A DNA stretch of 53,862 nt from positions 230,188 to 284,049 of the forward strand of contig JBNGIQ010009488.1 in NCBI GenBank assembly GCA_049999765.1, in the 5' to 3' direction. Positions 24,788 to 34,662 of the stretch are shown here, piece after piece. Under the pieces are notes generated by a model. That model had not been told where the DNA came from. It saw only the letters and a program-made list of their open reading frames with translations, and searched no databases. The number at the start of each line of letters is the position of its first letter. Positions within the stretch are counted from its first letter, which is position 1. Both the position numbers and the translations under genes were made by a program. This DNA is from Phaeoceros laevis. Lineage: Eukaryota; Anthocerotophyta; Anthocerotopsida; Notothyladales.

Positions 24788-25505
24788 GCTTTGCCTTTAG
24801 GAAGAAAGCAGCTTCATCACGCCAGCGCTGAGATAGGGCTGACCAGTTGTTGGAATGCGAATTAAACTTTTGTAAACTAGTAGAGCCGCCAAAGGGTTAG
24901 TTCTGTCAAATTTTACTAGTAATCCATGTACATACGGGAAAAGCAGAACCCGTTTCCTTGTCCCTGGAAAAAGTCGTTGACGCGCATATGGGTCGTGTGA
25001 CCGTGACCGCGCAATTGGTGCTGGTCAATGCTTTGGTCTCTATTTGTTCACATACCAAATCAAAGCATTGCGCAAGGCGCATCCCCCTTGGGCCCCTTCA
25101 CTCTAAATAGGGAATCTGAATGTGCACTTCACGCGGAATAGGTGATGATGTGAGTCAACTCGATTGGTAGGCCACTTCTTAGGTGTACAGTTACAGTGTA
25201 TGATATGGCATTTAGGCGAGCTTTTCGCTAAAAGCCCTTCCGCACAAGTCTTCTTCCCCTGATAGAAGAGCTGCGGGGTAAGTTCCAGCACGACTGGAGA
25301 AGCACCGAATCCCGAGATCGGTCCGACCCCCGAAAGGTTGCAGCTTGGCAGAACTTTTAAGGCTTGTATGTAGGCACCTGGCCCATCCTCGGCGGTCGTC
25401 CGAGCACGGCATTCTCGCATACTTTGAGGTAGATCTGTCCGTCTTAACGTGTGACCCCTAAACAACAGCTTAGGGGTACCTTTGGTGGTATGAAGGGGTT
25501 TTGAC
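24788..25505. other. Intergenic between CYP88 and the VTT protein; contains a small hairpin
   Basis: No gene seen. A perfect 10-bp inverted repeat (caatgctttg at 25026-25035, caaagcattg at 25061-25070) could form a stem with a 25-nt loop. The stretch must hold the 3' UTR of the P450 gene and the promoter of the next gene. Confidence 0.5.
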
Positions 25506-26910
25506 ATGACCTCGACGTCTAGCCTCGAGCTTTTGGGGCAGGAGGATGAAGATATCGAGAGGCAGAGCCCGGAGGCGGGGACTAATGCAGGAGAGAAAGT
25601 AGCAGCATTTGGGGTTGCGGGAGTCCCGTACCAAAATCCTCCTGCGCTTGTGTCTGAGGAGGACTCGCAGTCCATGTATGAGGAGGAGGAAAGCTCGACC
25701 AGTTCAGAGCCCATACTCAACGTCAAGTCATTCAAGGCAGAAAGTTTCTTATGGATTCGGAACCTTCTGCTGCTTGCGATCGTATTTTCGGTTTCCTTTT
25801 CAATGGTTTTTGCCCTCTTCATGTCTCTTCCGCGATTAGAAAGTCTGCAAGAGGATCACCTGCATCGCGCCCTAATTGGTGCGGATGGGCAGACAGAAAT
25901 AGACAAGCTGATGAGCGGGGAGATAGAGGAACCTCTCCTCCTCATCAAGTTTCCTAAAGATATAGAGCAGTTGAGAGTGGTTCGGAAAACCTTGCTCCTC
26001 TATCAGGAGGAGTACAGGAGCCAAGTGCAAATTGGCATCGTATCTCTCTACCTTTTCCTCCAGGCTTTTATGATTCCTGGTACAATCTTCCTCAACATCC
26101 TAGCTGGCTCGTTATATGGCTTCTACGAGGCTTTGGTTCTGGTGACGGTACGGTTGCTGAAGTCATTCATCTGTAGAGCCCAGTTCCTTTTTCTGCTCAC
26201 CAATTTCTCTTTGCAGCTGAGTGGGATCTGTTGGGGCATTTGTTGTGCACGGGTTCGGTCTCCATTCTGCTGTTGTGGTGCATCGTTCATATCCATGTTA
26301 GGTGAACTTGGGCTGGAGCTTAAGTGACTTGATACCCTGGATGTGAATTCTCGTGTTGCAGGTATTGGCTGCACTGGGGTCCTCATTGTGCTACTGCATG
26401 TCCAACTGTATACTGAAGGAGATTGTTTATTATTATTTTCCTGACCGTTGTGAATGGTTTGCACGGGAGGTGCATCGCCATCGCCATAACCTGTTAAATT
26501 ACATCTTATTTCTTCGTCTAACACCTCTTCTACCGAATTGGTTCATCAACGTGGGGGCCCCATTAGTTTCCATTCCTTTCAGGTACCTAATGACCCTAAC
26601 CATATTCTTTGTTTCTGTTACGCAATTAGTGCTTTCCCCTCTGGACATGTTGGCTGTTCTTGTTCTGACGGAAGTTTCATGTGTTTGGAGCAGGGAATTC
26701 TTCATTGGGACCCTTATTGGGGTGATGCCAGCCAGTGTGATTGCAGTGAAGGCAGGCAGCATTCTTTCACAGATAAACTCTGTAGGTGATTTGTATGACG
26801 GAAGGACTATTGCAACTTTATTCTTCATAGCTTTTCTATCTATCCTCCCAGTCATGTTGAAAACTAGATTAGATCGGTTTAGAAGTGGGTTTTCCTTGAA
26901 GAAGAGATAG
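25506..26910 (+). CDS. VTT/DedA-domain (TMEM41-like, SNARE-associated) membrane protein
   Basis: Multi-pass ER/Golgi membrane protein of the VTT family; animal TMEM41B and VMP1 are lipid scramblases in this superfamily. Exons 25506-26147, 26362-26582 and 26694-26910 join in phase to 359 residues. The N-terminal 80 residues are acidic and cytosolic-looking. A first membrane segment, LLLLAIVFSVSFSMVFALF, is followed by a luminal stretch, then SLYLFLQAFMIPGTIFLN and LAGSLYGFYEALVLV. The domain core is seen in exon 2 as HRHNLLNYILFLRLTPLLPN followed by WFINVGAPL. Exon 3 has two more hydrophobic segments and a basic tail (SGFSLKKR). The first intron is open-reading for a stretch, but the spliced join LVLVT/VLAALGSSLCY fits the family better. 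The exact cellular role of the plant members is uncertain. Confidence 0.87.
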
Positions 26911-27771
26911 TTAGGAGGCCGTCGAGCTTCTTTAGCTAGGTGAAATTCCAGGGACGACACTGGCTTACAAAGCCAAGTCAATGGCAAACCCTGTGAATTC
27001 TCAACCAAGTTCTCGAGTTCCCTGTGTGTTCTGGGATGCACATTGGCACCTTAAAGATCATGCAGACAGGAGCTGGATGCGTCGTCAACATGGTACTTGT
27101 GTGTGCAACTCTGTGGGGAGGCAGCCAAGAACTTCGAGTTGCAGGTGTGCAGTGGGCAAGCAGTCATTGTGCTCTCACTTCTGCATGCAAGTAACAACGC
27201 TGTTTATTTATTCCAGGAGATAGTGAGGTGGGAACCTCACTTTTTTCAGGTGAGTAAGGCAGTCCCACACTTGTTGAGATTTCCACTTTGCCTTCTACAG
27301 CAGAGCAGGTATGGAGTTTCTGCACCTAGATTCCAGGGCTCCTCTCCGAGGACAACCCAATTTAACTTGCATTGCCCAGGACTTTCATCTAGGACACTTG
27401 TGCCATTTTACCATGCGGTCCCTTCCAGGCGCGATATAACAACAGGGCAGTTGTCGATAGGCCTCACGTGAGGCAGATACACCACCTTTGGGTCTGGGTT
27501 CAATGGCCTCAAGCTTCACCACAAGCAAGTTTTGGGCGGACATGAATGAACTTATCATATCTGAACAGCCTGTCAGAGCCTCTGAGAGAGCGTTGAAAAC
27601 TTACTACCATGTAGTGGACGAAACGAAGATGGCAATCTCCAGTTTGGCTGGATCGCTTCCTGGGCACAGTCAGCTTCCAGCTCCAAATGGAAAGAAAGTC
27701 CCAGGCTCAGGGACAGAGTTCTGCAAAACGTTCATCCCTGGACAGCTGGGCACCAAGTCCAGAGCGGCGGG
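26911..27771. other. Unassigned stretch before the assembly gap
   Basis: An 89-codon open frame (27504-27771) runs into the gap. It reads FWADMNELIISEQPVRASER and later ISSLAGSLPG, with no recognised family. It may be part of a transposon or a gene cut by the gap. Confidence 0.35.
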
Positions 27772-27871
27772 NNNNNNNNNNNNNNNNNNNNNNNNNNNNN
27801 NNNNNNNNNNNNNNNNNNNNNNNNNNNNNNNNNNNNNNNNNNNNNNNNNNNNNNNNNNNNNNNNNNNNNNN
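27772..27871. other. Assembly gap of 100 N
   Basis: Exactly 100 N, the conventional size for a gap of unknown length. It abuts a tandem duplication, which suggests that repeats stopped the assembly. Confidence 0.98.
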
Positions 27872-28191
27872 GAACAGTCGTCCTAGCCTTAGGGTCTATA
27901 CAGAGAAACTGCTCTGGTTCAGCTGGAGCTAAAAGTCGTTGTATGAATTCCATAGAATGCAAGGCCGTCCGAAAAAGGGTCGTTATTCTTGTCCATGCAC
28001 TGTCGACAACACCAAACATTGCGCAATGAACAGTCGTCCTAGCCTTAGGGTCTATACAGAGAAACTGCTCTGGTTCAGCTGGAGCTAAAAGTCGTTGTAT
28101 GAATTCCATAGAATGCAAGGCCGTCCGAAACAGCGTGAACGAAAGGGTCGTTATTCTCGTCCATGCACTGTCGACAACACCAAACATGCAC
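27872..28191. repeat. Tandem duplication of about 156 bp next to the gap
   Basis: Copy 1 runs 27872-28027 and copy 2 starts at 28028. They are nearly identical apart from a 12-nt insertion (cagcgtgaacga) in copy 2 and a few substitutions. Both copies stay open in the same minus-strand frame (for example FGVVDSAWTRITTLF and FIQRLLAPAEPEQFLC). No family was recognised. Confidence 0.85.
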
Positions 28192-28597
28192 ATGGATGCG
28201 TCCGTGAGATGCAGTAGCGAATTTGAAGGCTTCCAACGCTCCAGACCTGTCCCCAGCAAAAAGCGCATACCATTCCGAGGTACTCATGCTGCCGTAATCT
28301 GATTCAGCAAGAGTGATGCCTTGTCCTGGCTTCTTGGTGTCCCGGATTGCTCGTTGCTCTTCCTGCATTACACACAATTTCGTCACATCGTCAATTTCCC
28401 AGCCATCTAAACATATGTCCGGTGCAATTCAATTCGCGAACCGTATCTATATGAAGGTTGTCAGACTCTAGGGAATTGTTGATTCATGATCATGACTTCC
28501 AAGATCACCTTGACTTTCATGAGGACGTCCTGGTTCTCATACAAATAGTGTAGATGAAGAGCCACATGGCGGTGTGGGCGGAGCACTCGTGTCCCGC

Positions 28598-28694
28598 GAA
28601 CAAGTAAATGTTGATTAGCCCACCATCTCAGGGTGGGTGAAGTGCGAACAAGTAGATGTTGATTAAGCCCACCATCTAAGGGTGGGTGAGGTGC
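28598..28694. repeat. Tandem duplication, unit about 48 bp
   Basis: Two copies starting gaacaagta, 28598-28645 and 28646-28694, differ at a few positions and by one base. The unit begins within the I-helix remnant of the P450 pseudogene. Confidence 0.85.
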
Positions 28695-28869
28695 TTGGGG
28701 ACGGCTCTCCTTAGTTGCTGAGGACTATCATTGCCTAGAGAACATGGTCTTTTGTCCCTGAACTCGTCTCTCATCAATCACCTCCATGGTTAAGGACTAG
28801 GGCTAGGTTTATGTGGCGCACTATCTATGCACTATTGATGAAGGACTTTATGACAAACTCATGACTTCA

Positions 28870-28917
28870 ACCCTTAAGAGCCCCACGGGACAAGGGTTAA
28901 GAGCCCCACGGGACAAA
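28870..28917. repeat. Tandem repeat, unit about 23 bp
   Basis: Two copies of the unit ttaagagccccacgggacaa follow each other. Confidence 0.8.
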
Positions 28918-29164
28918 AATGTCAGTTGGGTCCATTTTCACGATGCTTTCTATTATCTCTTATGAAAAACTTTTATTTTATTGCCTTGTATAGTATTGTT
29001 AGAAAGGTGACGTCGTACTTATGCCGCATGTTCGTATCACCTTATTTGAGGCCTTGGTTGGCGGCCAGCAAGCAAGATTCCTCCAACGAGTGCTTACGGG
29101 CCGTTAACGGGCGTTTCGGTGTCCCGGCTTTTAAGGATTATGACATTTTTTGGCTATTATCTTG

Positions 29165-29262
29165 AGTATGTTAAAGGAAGCTGGGAGCACTGGGTTATGG
29201 CATTAGCAGTGGCATTAGCAGGGGTAATGCTACCAGGTGCGACTGCCTTCCTTTAACATACT
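29165..29262. mobile_element. Short foldback (MITE-like) element
   Basis: A perfect 16-bp inverted repeat (29165-29180 agtatgttaaaggaag; 29247-29262 its reverse complement) flanks about 66 bp. The interior carries short repeats of ggcattagca. There is no coding capacity. The size and structure suit a MITE or other foldback element. It overlaps the edge of a second, larger element by a few bases. Confidence 0.6.
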
Positions 29263-29470
29263 TAAAGGGAACCAGCGAGTTATAAGGCCTGCGCGAGCCC
29301 GGGATTATGAGCGTAATCCTGCAAGTCGCAGGCATAATGTGCGACTTGCAGGCATAATGTGCTACCCGGCTTATGTGCTATCCGGTGCTAATCTCTATAA
29401 AGGAGCGGGATTACGCTCATAATCCCGGGGCGAGCGCCGGCTTTATAACAAGCCGGTTTCCTTTAAGTAT
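29258..29470. mobile_element. Nested inverted-repeat (MITE-like) element
   Basis: The ends atacttaaag (29258-29267) and ctttaagtat (29461-29470) are inverted repeats that extend imperfectly inward for about 45 bp. They then become a perfect 22-bp inverted repeat, 29298-29319 against 29408-29429. The centre has another perfect 10-bp pair (gcaagtcgca 29321-29330, tgcgacttgc 29340-29349) and a tandem aggcataatgtgc. There is no open frame of note. A multi-arm hairpin element inserted inside the dead P450 gene is the simplest reading. Confidence 0.7.
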
Positions 29471-29667
29471 AGGTTGTTAGGTTCTTTTCATTGCTTTATT
29501 TGGTTTGCTCTACTATCCTTGCATTTTAGGTTCCTTTACATAGCTATTCAGCTTTGTTACTTTGTTTGCTCTATTCCTCCTTTTGCTTTCCCAAATGACC
29601 ATTCATTTATGTTTTCATTCACTGTCAAGCGTCATTCATGTTTTTATTCACGGCTGCATACGCCTAA

Positions 29668-29687
29668 TGATAAATAAATAAATAAAT
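29668..29687. repeat. (AAAT)n microsatellite
   Basis: Four tandem aaat units end an AT-rich stretch (29440-29690). This could be the tail of a retroposed element, but no other SINE feature was seen. Confidence 0.6.
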
Positions 29688-29843
29688 CACCTCCTCAATG
29701 GCCCCAAGTGTGCATTTGGTGTTCCATAGTGCGGCTGTTCAATGCATAAAGGATGCACATCTCGGTGGGGATACCTTGAAGGCTTGGTATTATGCTGTTC
29801 CTGGAAAATTGATCCATGGGGGTAGCGGCATAGCCCTAATTCC

Positions 29844-30705
29844 TTGATCATATGCCGGGTCACACCTTGCATGTACATGTCATTCCGAATTTCCGACTCA
29901 TATTAATCTATCCAGACTAGATATTCCGGAGTTCTAGGATACCAATAGACTGGATATCTAGACTGGATACTAATCTGTCTATCTAGTCAGACTCTAGTAG
30001 GGAGAATCTGAGGCGCCAAGGATCCCCACATTCATCCTCTTCAATGGCTCCAACATATGTAGGGCAGTTGCAGGAGGCTCGAGGAATAATTAGGTGCTGT
30101 CTCAATCCTAGCTTTGACTTGTTGCGTTTCGCTGTATCTCACCAAAACAAGACTTTTTTGCAGTGCTGGTCATTGCAAACTGTTCACAGACCATATACCT
30201 GGACCCATGTCAAAGCCATGGTCACCAATTGACTCTCCATTGAGGTCATGGATGGATACCATCCATGCTTAACAACGGAATCCCACACAGGTCCCCCAAC
30301 AAGGACTGACTTGTCATCGAATAGAACCAACACACTGTGATTCATGTGCAACAATGCAACAGTCACCTTTGCAACAGGATGCGGCAGTCCTGAACCCAGG
30401 CTCGGGCTAGCTAACTCAACAAGCCAACATCTTCAAACAACTAAGAGGGCGGTGGGTCGTGATGTACAGGATTGGCAGGTCAGCACTACGAGTGTTAGAT
30501 GAGTGCCTCTGCAGGCAAAGTGAAGAGTGCTAAAGAAACACCAGGATGCTGACGACTAAGTCCTCGAAGAACCTGAACCTTGTGTGTCCCGAGTGCTGAA
30601 TAGAATAGGGGTTGTCAAAGTTGTTTGGGTTGTGTTCTAAGGGCAGCCTATGGTAAGGTACTGGATTCTTGTTGTGAATCTGCTTACTCACATTTGCTCG
30701 CGGTC
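29844..30705. other. Intergenic, no gene recognised
   Basis: It contains short direct repeats around tagactggatatctagactgg (29949-29970). A 60-codon minus-strand frame at 30184-30366 matches nothing I know. The 3' UTR of RPS1 probably reaches into the right end. Confidence 0.45.
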
Positions 30706-32718
30706 TCAGTCCGCCACTGCTGAAGGTACATCCGCAAGCTCGAGCTCCAGATCAAGCTCGTCCAAACCTAGATTGTCACCACTTGAACCCCTCAAAGCGA
30801 ATGCACCCTGCACACCAACAGCTATCTGGTAAGAGCTGACATGCAAATCATATGCACACCTCTCCTCTAAACAAACATTGATATAATACTTGGACATTCG
30901 CATTAGTCTTCTGGTTAACATACCTCTTGCTGCAGGCGTGCTTCTTCTGCTCGAGCTGCCTCTTCAGCAAGCGCTACCCTTTGCCTGAAGGACCTGGCCA
31001 TCTCATCCGCCTGCATAAAAACAACTCACACTCATTACGTGAACAATAAATGCATTCCCTGCACCATGACACACAACAATCAGCCTGCTGGAGACTTGTG
31101 CGGTTACCAACCTTCTCATACACCAGGCCAGGATTGCGCAGCATGTCACCAGGCGTTGGCTCCAACTTCTTGGTTGATAAGCTGATTCTGCCTCGTCCCT
31201 TGTCTTGACTCAGTATCATGACCTGTAAAACAAGCAGACGTTATATTCACTTACAAGTGTCCAATTGACTACCACAACTAGTTACAAAAACGATTGGACC
31301 ATCACATCGAGAGCTTACCTTCAATTTGTCTCCCGGTTGAAGAACTGTCTCTACAGTTGTGATGCGATCGTGGCTGATCTGACTAATATGTAGAAGGCCA
31401 CTTACACCTCCGATATCAATGAAGGCTCCATACGGCTTCACAGTTTGCACAGTACCAACAACGATTGACCCTACGCCATATGTGTTTTGGCTCTCAGCAG
31501 CCGCCTTGCGGTTGCTCAGTACCAAACGGGTCCTCTCCTCATCCACTTCGAGGATTTTCAACGGTATTTCCTTGTCTATCAAATCGTCCTGATTAGTCCT
31601 CTGCAGCAGCAAGGCAATAGATTGATACGAAGTCGGGAAAAAATGCATCTGCAAGCAAGTTGTCAGAACTAAGGGCATCCAAACTTACCGCAGAAACCTG
31701 TGAAAATGGCACGAAGCCTCGGAGTCCCTCCACTTGTACCACGATTCCACCGCGGTTTGCAATCAGCACCTGCAATCTCCATGCATTAGCACCAACATAC
31801 GTGTCAATGAGCCAAACTTCTCATCTCTTTCGAGGACCAGGCCAGCATCGATTGTGGCAACTCGGGCAGTGCTCACCTTTCCTCTGATAGTAACATCGTC
31901 AGCTTCCACCTGCCTGCACCGCTCCCATGACAAGTCATACTGCAGCTTTCTCAAACTGAGAATCAATCTGCCATTCTCATCGTCATCACGAATGATAGCA
32001 AACTCCTCCTCCACACCTGGACTAAGACCTATTTCCTCCACCTTCTTCAGCTTGTAGACACAAGACTCCTGCAATGGCAGGTAGGCAGGTGCCTTGGCGC
32101 CAATATCAATAAGGGCTCCACCGTAATCGGTTTTAAATACAACTCCCTTGACCTGGAGACATAGATAAGAGGGAAATGAAAGATCGTCAATGCGAGATGA
32201 CTATCAGGCAAAACACGTTAGGGCCAGGGCAGCAAGCAGGACGATGTGACTTCGAGCTTCAACACGTCTGACTAGACGAGAAACAGTGCATGAGCACCAT
32301 TCTGCAACACCTGCTACAACCAGTGCCGACGATTAACGGCACCGAGATGGAAGCATACCGTGTCACCAACTTCGAAGCTGAAATCGTACTTGGAGAGTGC
32401 TTCAGAGAACTCATCATATGTAAAAGGCACACCTTCTAGAGGGCTCTGCCGAGCTCGCTGCCACCTTTCTTCCACCTCCTGCATTAGACTAGTATCCTTA
32501 GGCTTGGTGCGCTCCAAGGATGCCACACAGTTCAGTCGGGATGGTACTCTGGCAGCTGCAGCTGCCCTACCTGCAAGTTTTCTGCCTAAGAATCTGCTGT
32601 TGCACAGCCCCAAGCACGTATTAGACGTTCCCAGTAGCCGTGATGGGGAGTGAGCCACTGGCTCCCGGAACACCCCCACGGATGCCGCGGCCAAGGACTT
32701 GGTGGTAACGGCTGCCAT
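30706..32718 (-). CDS. RPS1: 30S ribosomal protein S1, chloroplastic
   Basis: Plastid ribosomal protein that binds mRNA at the small subunit. Exons (minus strand): 32718-32359, 32152-31877, 31769-31689, 31600-31319, 31222-31112, 31010-30924, 30825-30706. All are in phase 0, giving 438 residues. The first 60 or so residues look like a transit peptide. Three S1 motifs follow: [20 protein letters not shown], then [19 protein letters not shown], then [19 protein letters not shown]. Signature stretches [23 protein letters not shown] and [16 protein letters not shown] match plant plastid S1, and the acidic C-terminus ends DVPSAVAD. The start is the first ATG (MAAVTTKSL). The acceptor before [11 protein letters not shown] was chosen by length match to the family. 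It is head to head with SEC61 gamma. Confidence 0.93.
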
Positions 32719-33233
32719 TATTACCGGCAGTACTGGTTCCAAAGAAGCTGTTGCAACCCCCGGCTGGCTCAATCCACTACGACTACAGTATCAGCATGGC
32801 GCGCTGAGCATTCACGCCTCCAGAATCTGGACTCTGGGGACGTCCATGTGTCGATACTGTGGCTAACTGGGAACAGCAGTAAGCAGTGGTGCTTCCTTTC
32901 AGCGGACGGGTATTGGTCCACATAGCTCTTTAGGTCCTATCCACATTTCATGGGCCCAGTTTGAACCGCGGAAGCTAAACCCAAGGCCAGGTGCAGTTCG
33001 GACTCGTGCCGAAATCCAAAAAGCTCGCATTCTGGATGATTTCATAAAGTGATGAGTCACTTATTGCCTTTGTGGTGCCCTAATCTACAAATGACATGGC
33101 AATGACGAGGATTCCATATGTAGTTTGCCTCATTCGTCTGGGTAGCCGCAAGACTCGAGCTCATCAGAGTCAAGTACCTTCTCCCATCGTCGTGGTTCTG
33201 CTTGGTGTTTGAGGTGCTGGAAGCGTGGAAGCA
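32719..33233. promoter_or_regulatory. Head-to-head intergenic region, RPS1 and SEC61 gamma
   Basis: 515 bp between diverging start codons must contain both promoters. No canonical motif was identified with confidence. Confidence 0.45.
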
Positions 33234-33437
33234 ATGGATACAGTGGAATCTATCGTGAGCCCGGTGAGGGAATTTGCCAAGGACAGCGTGCGCCTGGTGA
33301 AGCGCTGCCACAAGCCTGATCGCAAGGAGTTCTCCAAGGTTGCCTTCAGAACAGCGCTAGGGTTCGTCGTGATGGGCTTCATCGGCTTTTTTGTGAAGCT
33401 AATTTTCATCCCTATCAACAACATCATCGTCGGTTGA
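33234..33437 (+). CDS. SEC61G: Protein transport protein SEC61 subunit gamma
   Basis: Single-helix subunit of the ER translocon that clamps the SEC61 channel. A single exon encodes 67 residues, close to the usual 68-69. The cytosolic amphipathic helix [20 protein letters not shown] is nearly invariant in plants. It is followed by one membrane helix, [20 protein letters not shown], and the short tail INNIIVG. The ATG at 33234 (MDTVES) was chosen; the open frame extends three codons further but with no ATG. An intron in the 5' leader is possible and would not change the protein. Confidence 0.95.
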   Translation: MDTVESIVSPVREFAKDSVRLVKRCHKPDRKEFSKVAFRTALGFVVMGFIGFFVKLIFIPINNIIVG

Positions 33438-34662
33438 TACCTCCGGGTATTGCTCCTGCGGAGAGAGTGCTTGGGACGAGCTGTTTCTGAGTTGCACTTT
33501 GTGTCCAGGTTTTCACTTCACTGTGTGGTAGCTATGTGCAGGCATCTTATTCGTTTTACGTGCTTTGCTGCAACTCTGGGCAAGGTTGTCAGTAGCATTG
33601 CAATGACAGGCGGCTCATTTGCAAATTGTACGAAGTGGGAAGACGGTTTCATCCAAAGTCAAAAGCAGTCGATTGAGTGTGTCAGGTGGTCCCTTTGTCT
33701 GTGCGCTGCCTCCCTGTCTGTGCCGAAGAGAACTTACAGGCAGACGCAGCCTTGTATCGTATAACTGCCTCTGTGTTGGCGTGATTGTGCCCTTATTACA
33801 CTCTCTGGGGACTATTTGTTCCGAACATTTGTACGTGTTTATTAATTGTAGGGCCAAGGAGAAGTGCCTTCTTCCTCCGCTCGCGTACATAGTGCCAGTT
33901 GACCGTTTGTTGTGCGATTGTAGGACGAAATGAAAAGTGCCCCCTTCCTCAGTTTGCCGACAACCTTTTTCTGCGTGCATATCTCAGCACTGAAGCCATT
34001 CATCAAATCAGGTCCTCGCAGAATATGACCTTGCATTTACAGGGTGGCAGTTCACCGTTTGTTTTTCTGCTTGACCAATTTTTCCTGTGATCCGTGTGTG
34101 TTGATCACCAAGTTTCTGGATTTGAACAGCTGTGTGGATCTGCTGTCATGCAGCCTGCACCGTTGGCCCAGGTGCGTGGGATACAGCAGCTCTGCATACC
34201 TTGCAATTCGCAGGTAGTCTCTGCCTCCCTCTTCCACGATGTCCACCGTTGCTCACCACTTACGGTTCTGGTGCCCTATTGTGGGTGGGTCCCGCTTAGG
34301 TTGATCTTACGTTGAGATGCTGTACCAGTTTGCTCACCTACTACAGTAGCAACATTTAATGTAAACCCAACGCTGGCTTGTAAGGTACTTTGTGTGAGGA
34401 CGAATGGAACACTCGTGTGTAGGGGCTAGAGGCACGAGAGAGAGCACAACGACGAGCCCAAAGCATTTATGTCGCCCATACCCCACCTCACCTGGATAGG
34501 ACAGGCGAGGGCTACGAGGGTATCCCCTACCTGAAATCACCATCTCCCTCTGAATGTGCCAAGAAACAACAACTTGCTCAATGGGTACATGTGCTCCACA
34601 ACCTTCAGCTGAGATGTCCAACGGAGACAGCAGAGTCTGCTTGTCAATGCGAATCAAGTCCC
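33438..34662. other. Intergenic between SEC61 gamma and the dioxygenase
   Basis: About 1.2 kb. The left part is probably the 3' UTR of SEC61 gamma. Open frames up to about 120 codons show no motif. The open frame of the dioxygenase extends left to 34591 but without an ATG. Confidence 0.5.

Larger units (their letters stand above)
28282..29843 (-). pseudogene. Decayed CYP88/KAO-like P450, interrupted by repeats
   Basis: Three remnants lie in the correct order on the minus strand. At 29843-29775, GIRAMPLPPWINFPGTA, an in-frame TAA, then YQAFK ends at a donor-like gtatcc; this matches exon 3 of the intact KAO (GLRAMPIKLPGTAYY). At about 28640-28509, INIYLFAGHECSAHTAMW is the I-helix. After a 1-nt frameshift it continues LHYLYENQDVLMKVK to a donor-like gtgatc. 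At 28362-28282, after taatgcag, EEQRAIRDTKKPGQGITLAE matches exon 5 (AEVKSIHDAKPAGEG). The ExxR and heme regions are missing. Two foldback elements and a tandem duplication sit inside. The stop, the frameshift and the missing catalytic half show that it is dead. Confidence 0.82.

Noticed and set aside
25103-25822. 239-codon open frame on the minus strand
   Set aside because: It overlaps the first exon and leader of the VTT protein and has no domain signature.
26148-26327. Continuation of the VTT exon 1 frame through the intron
   Set aside because: The spliced join at 26147/26362 keeps phase and restores the family sequence; the read-through end has no resemblance.
31601-31688. Upstream in-frame acceptor in RPS1 (after ttgcttgcag) adding 16 residues
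   Set aside because: It would leave an intron of only about 40 nt and lengthen a segment that otherwise matches the family length exactly.
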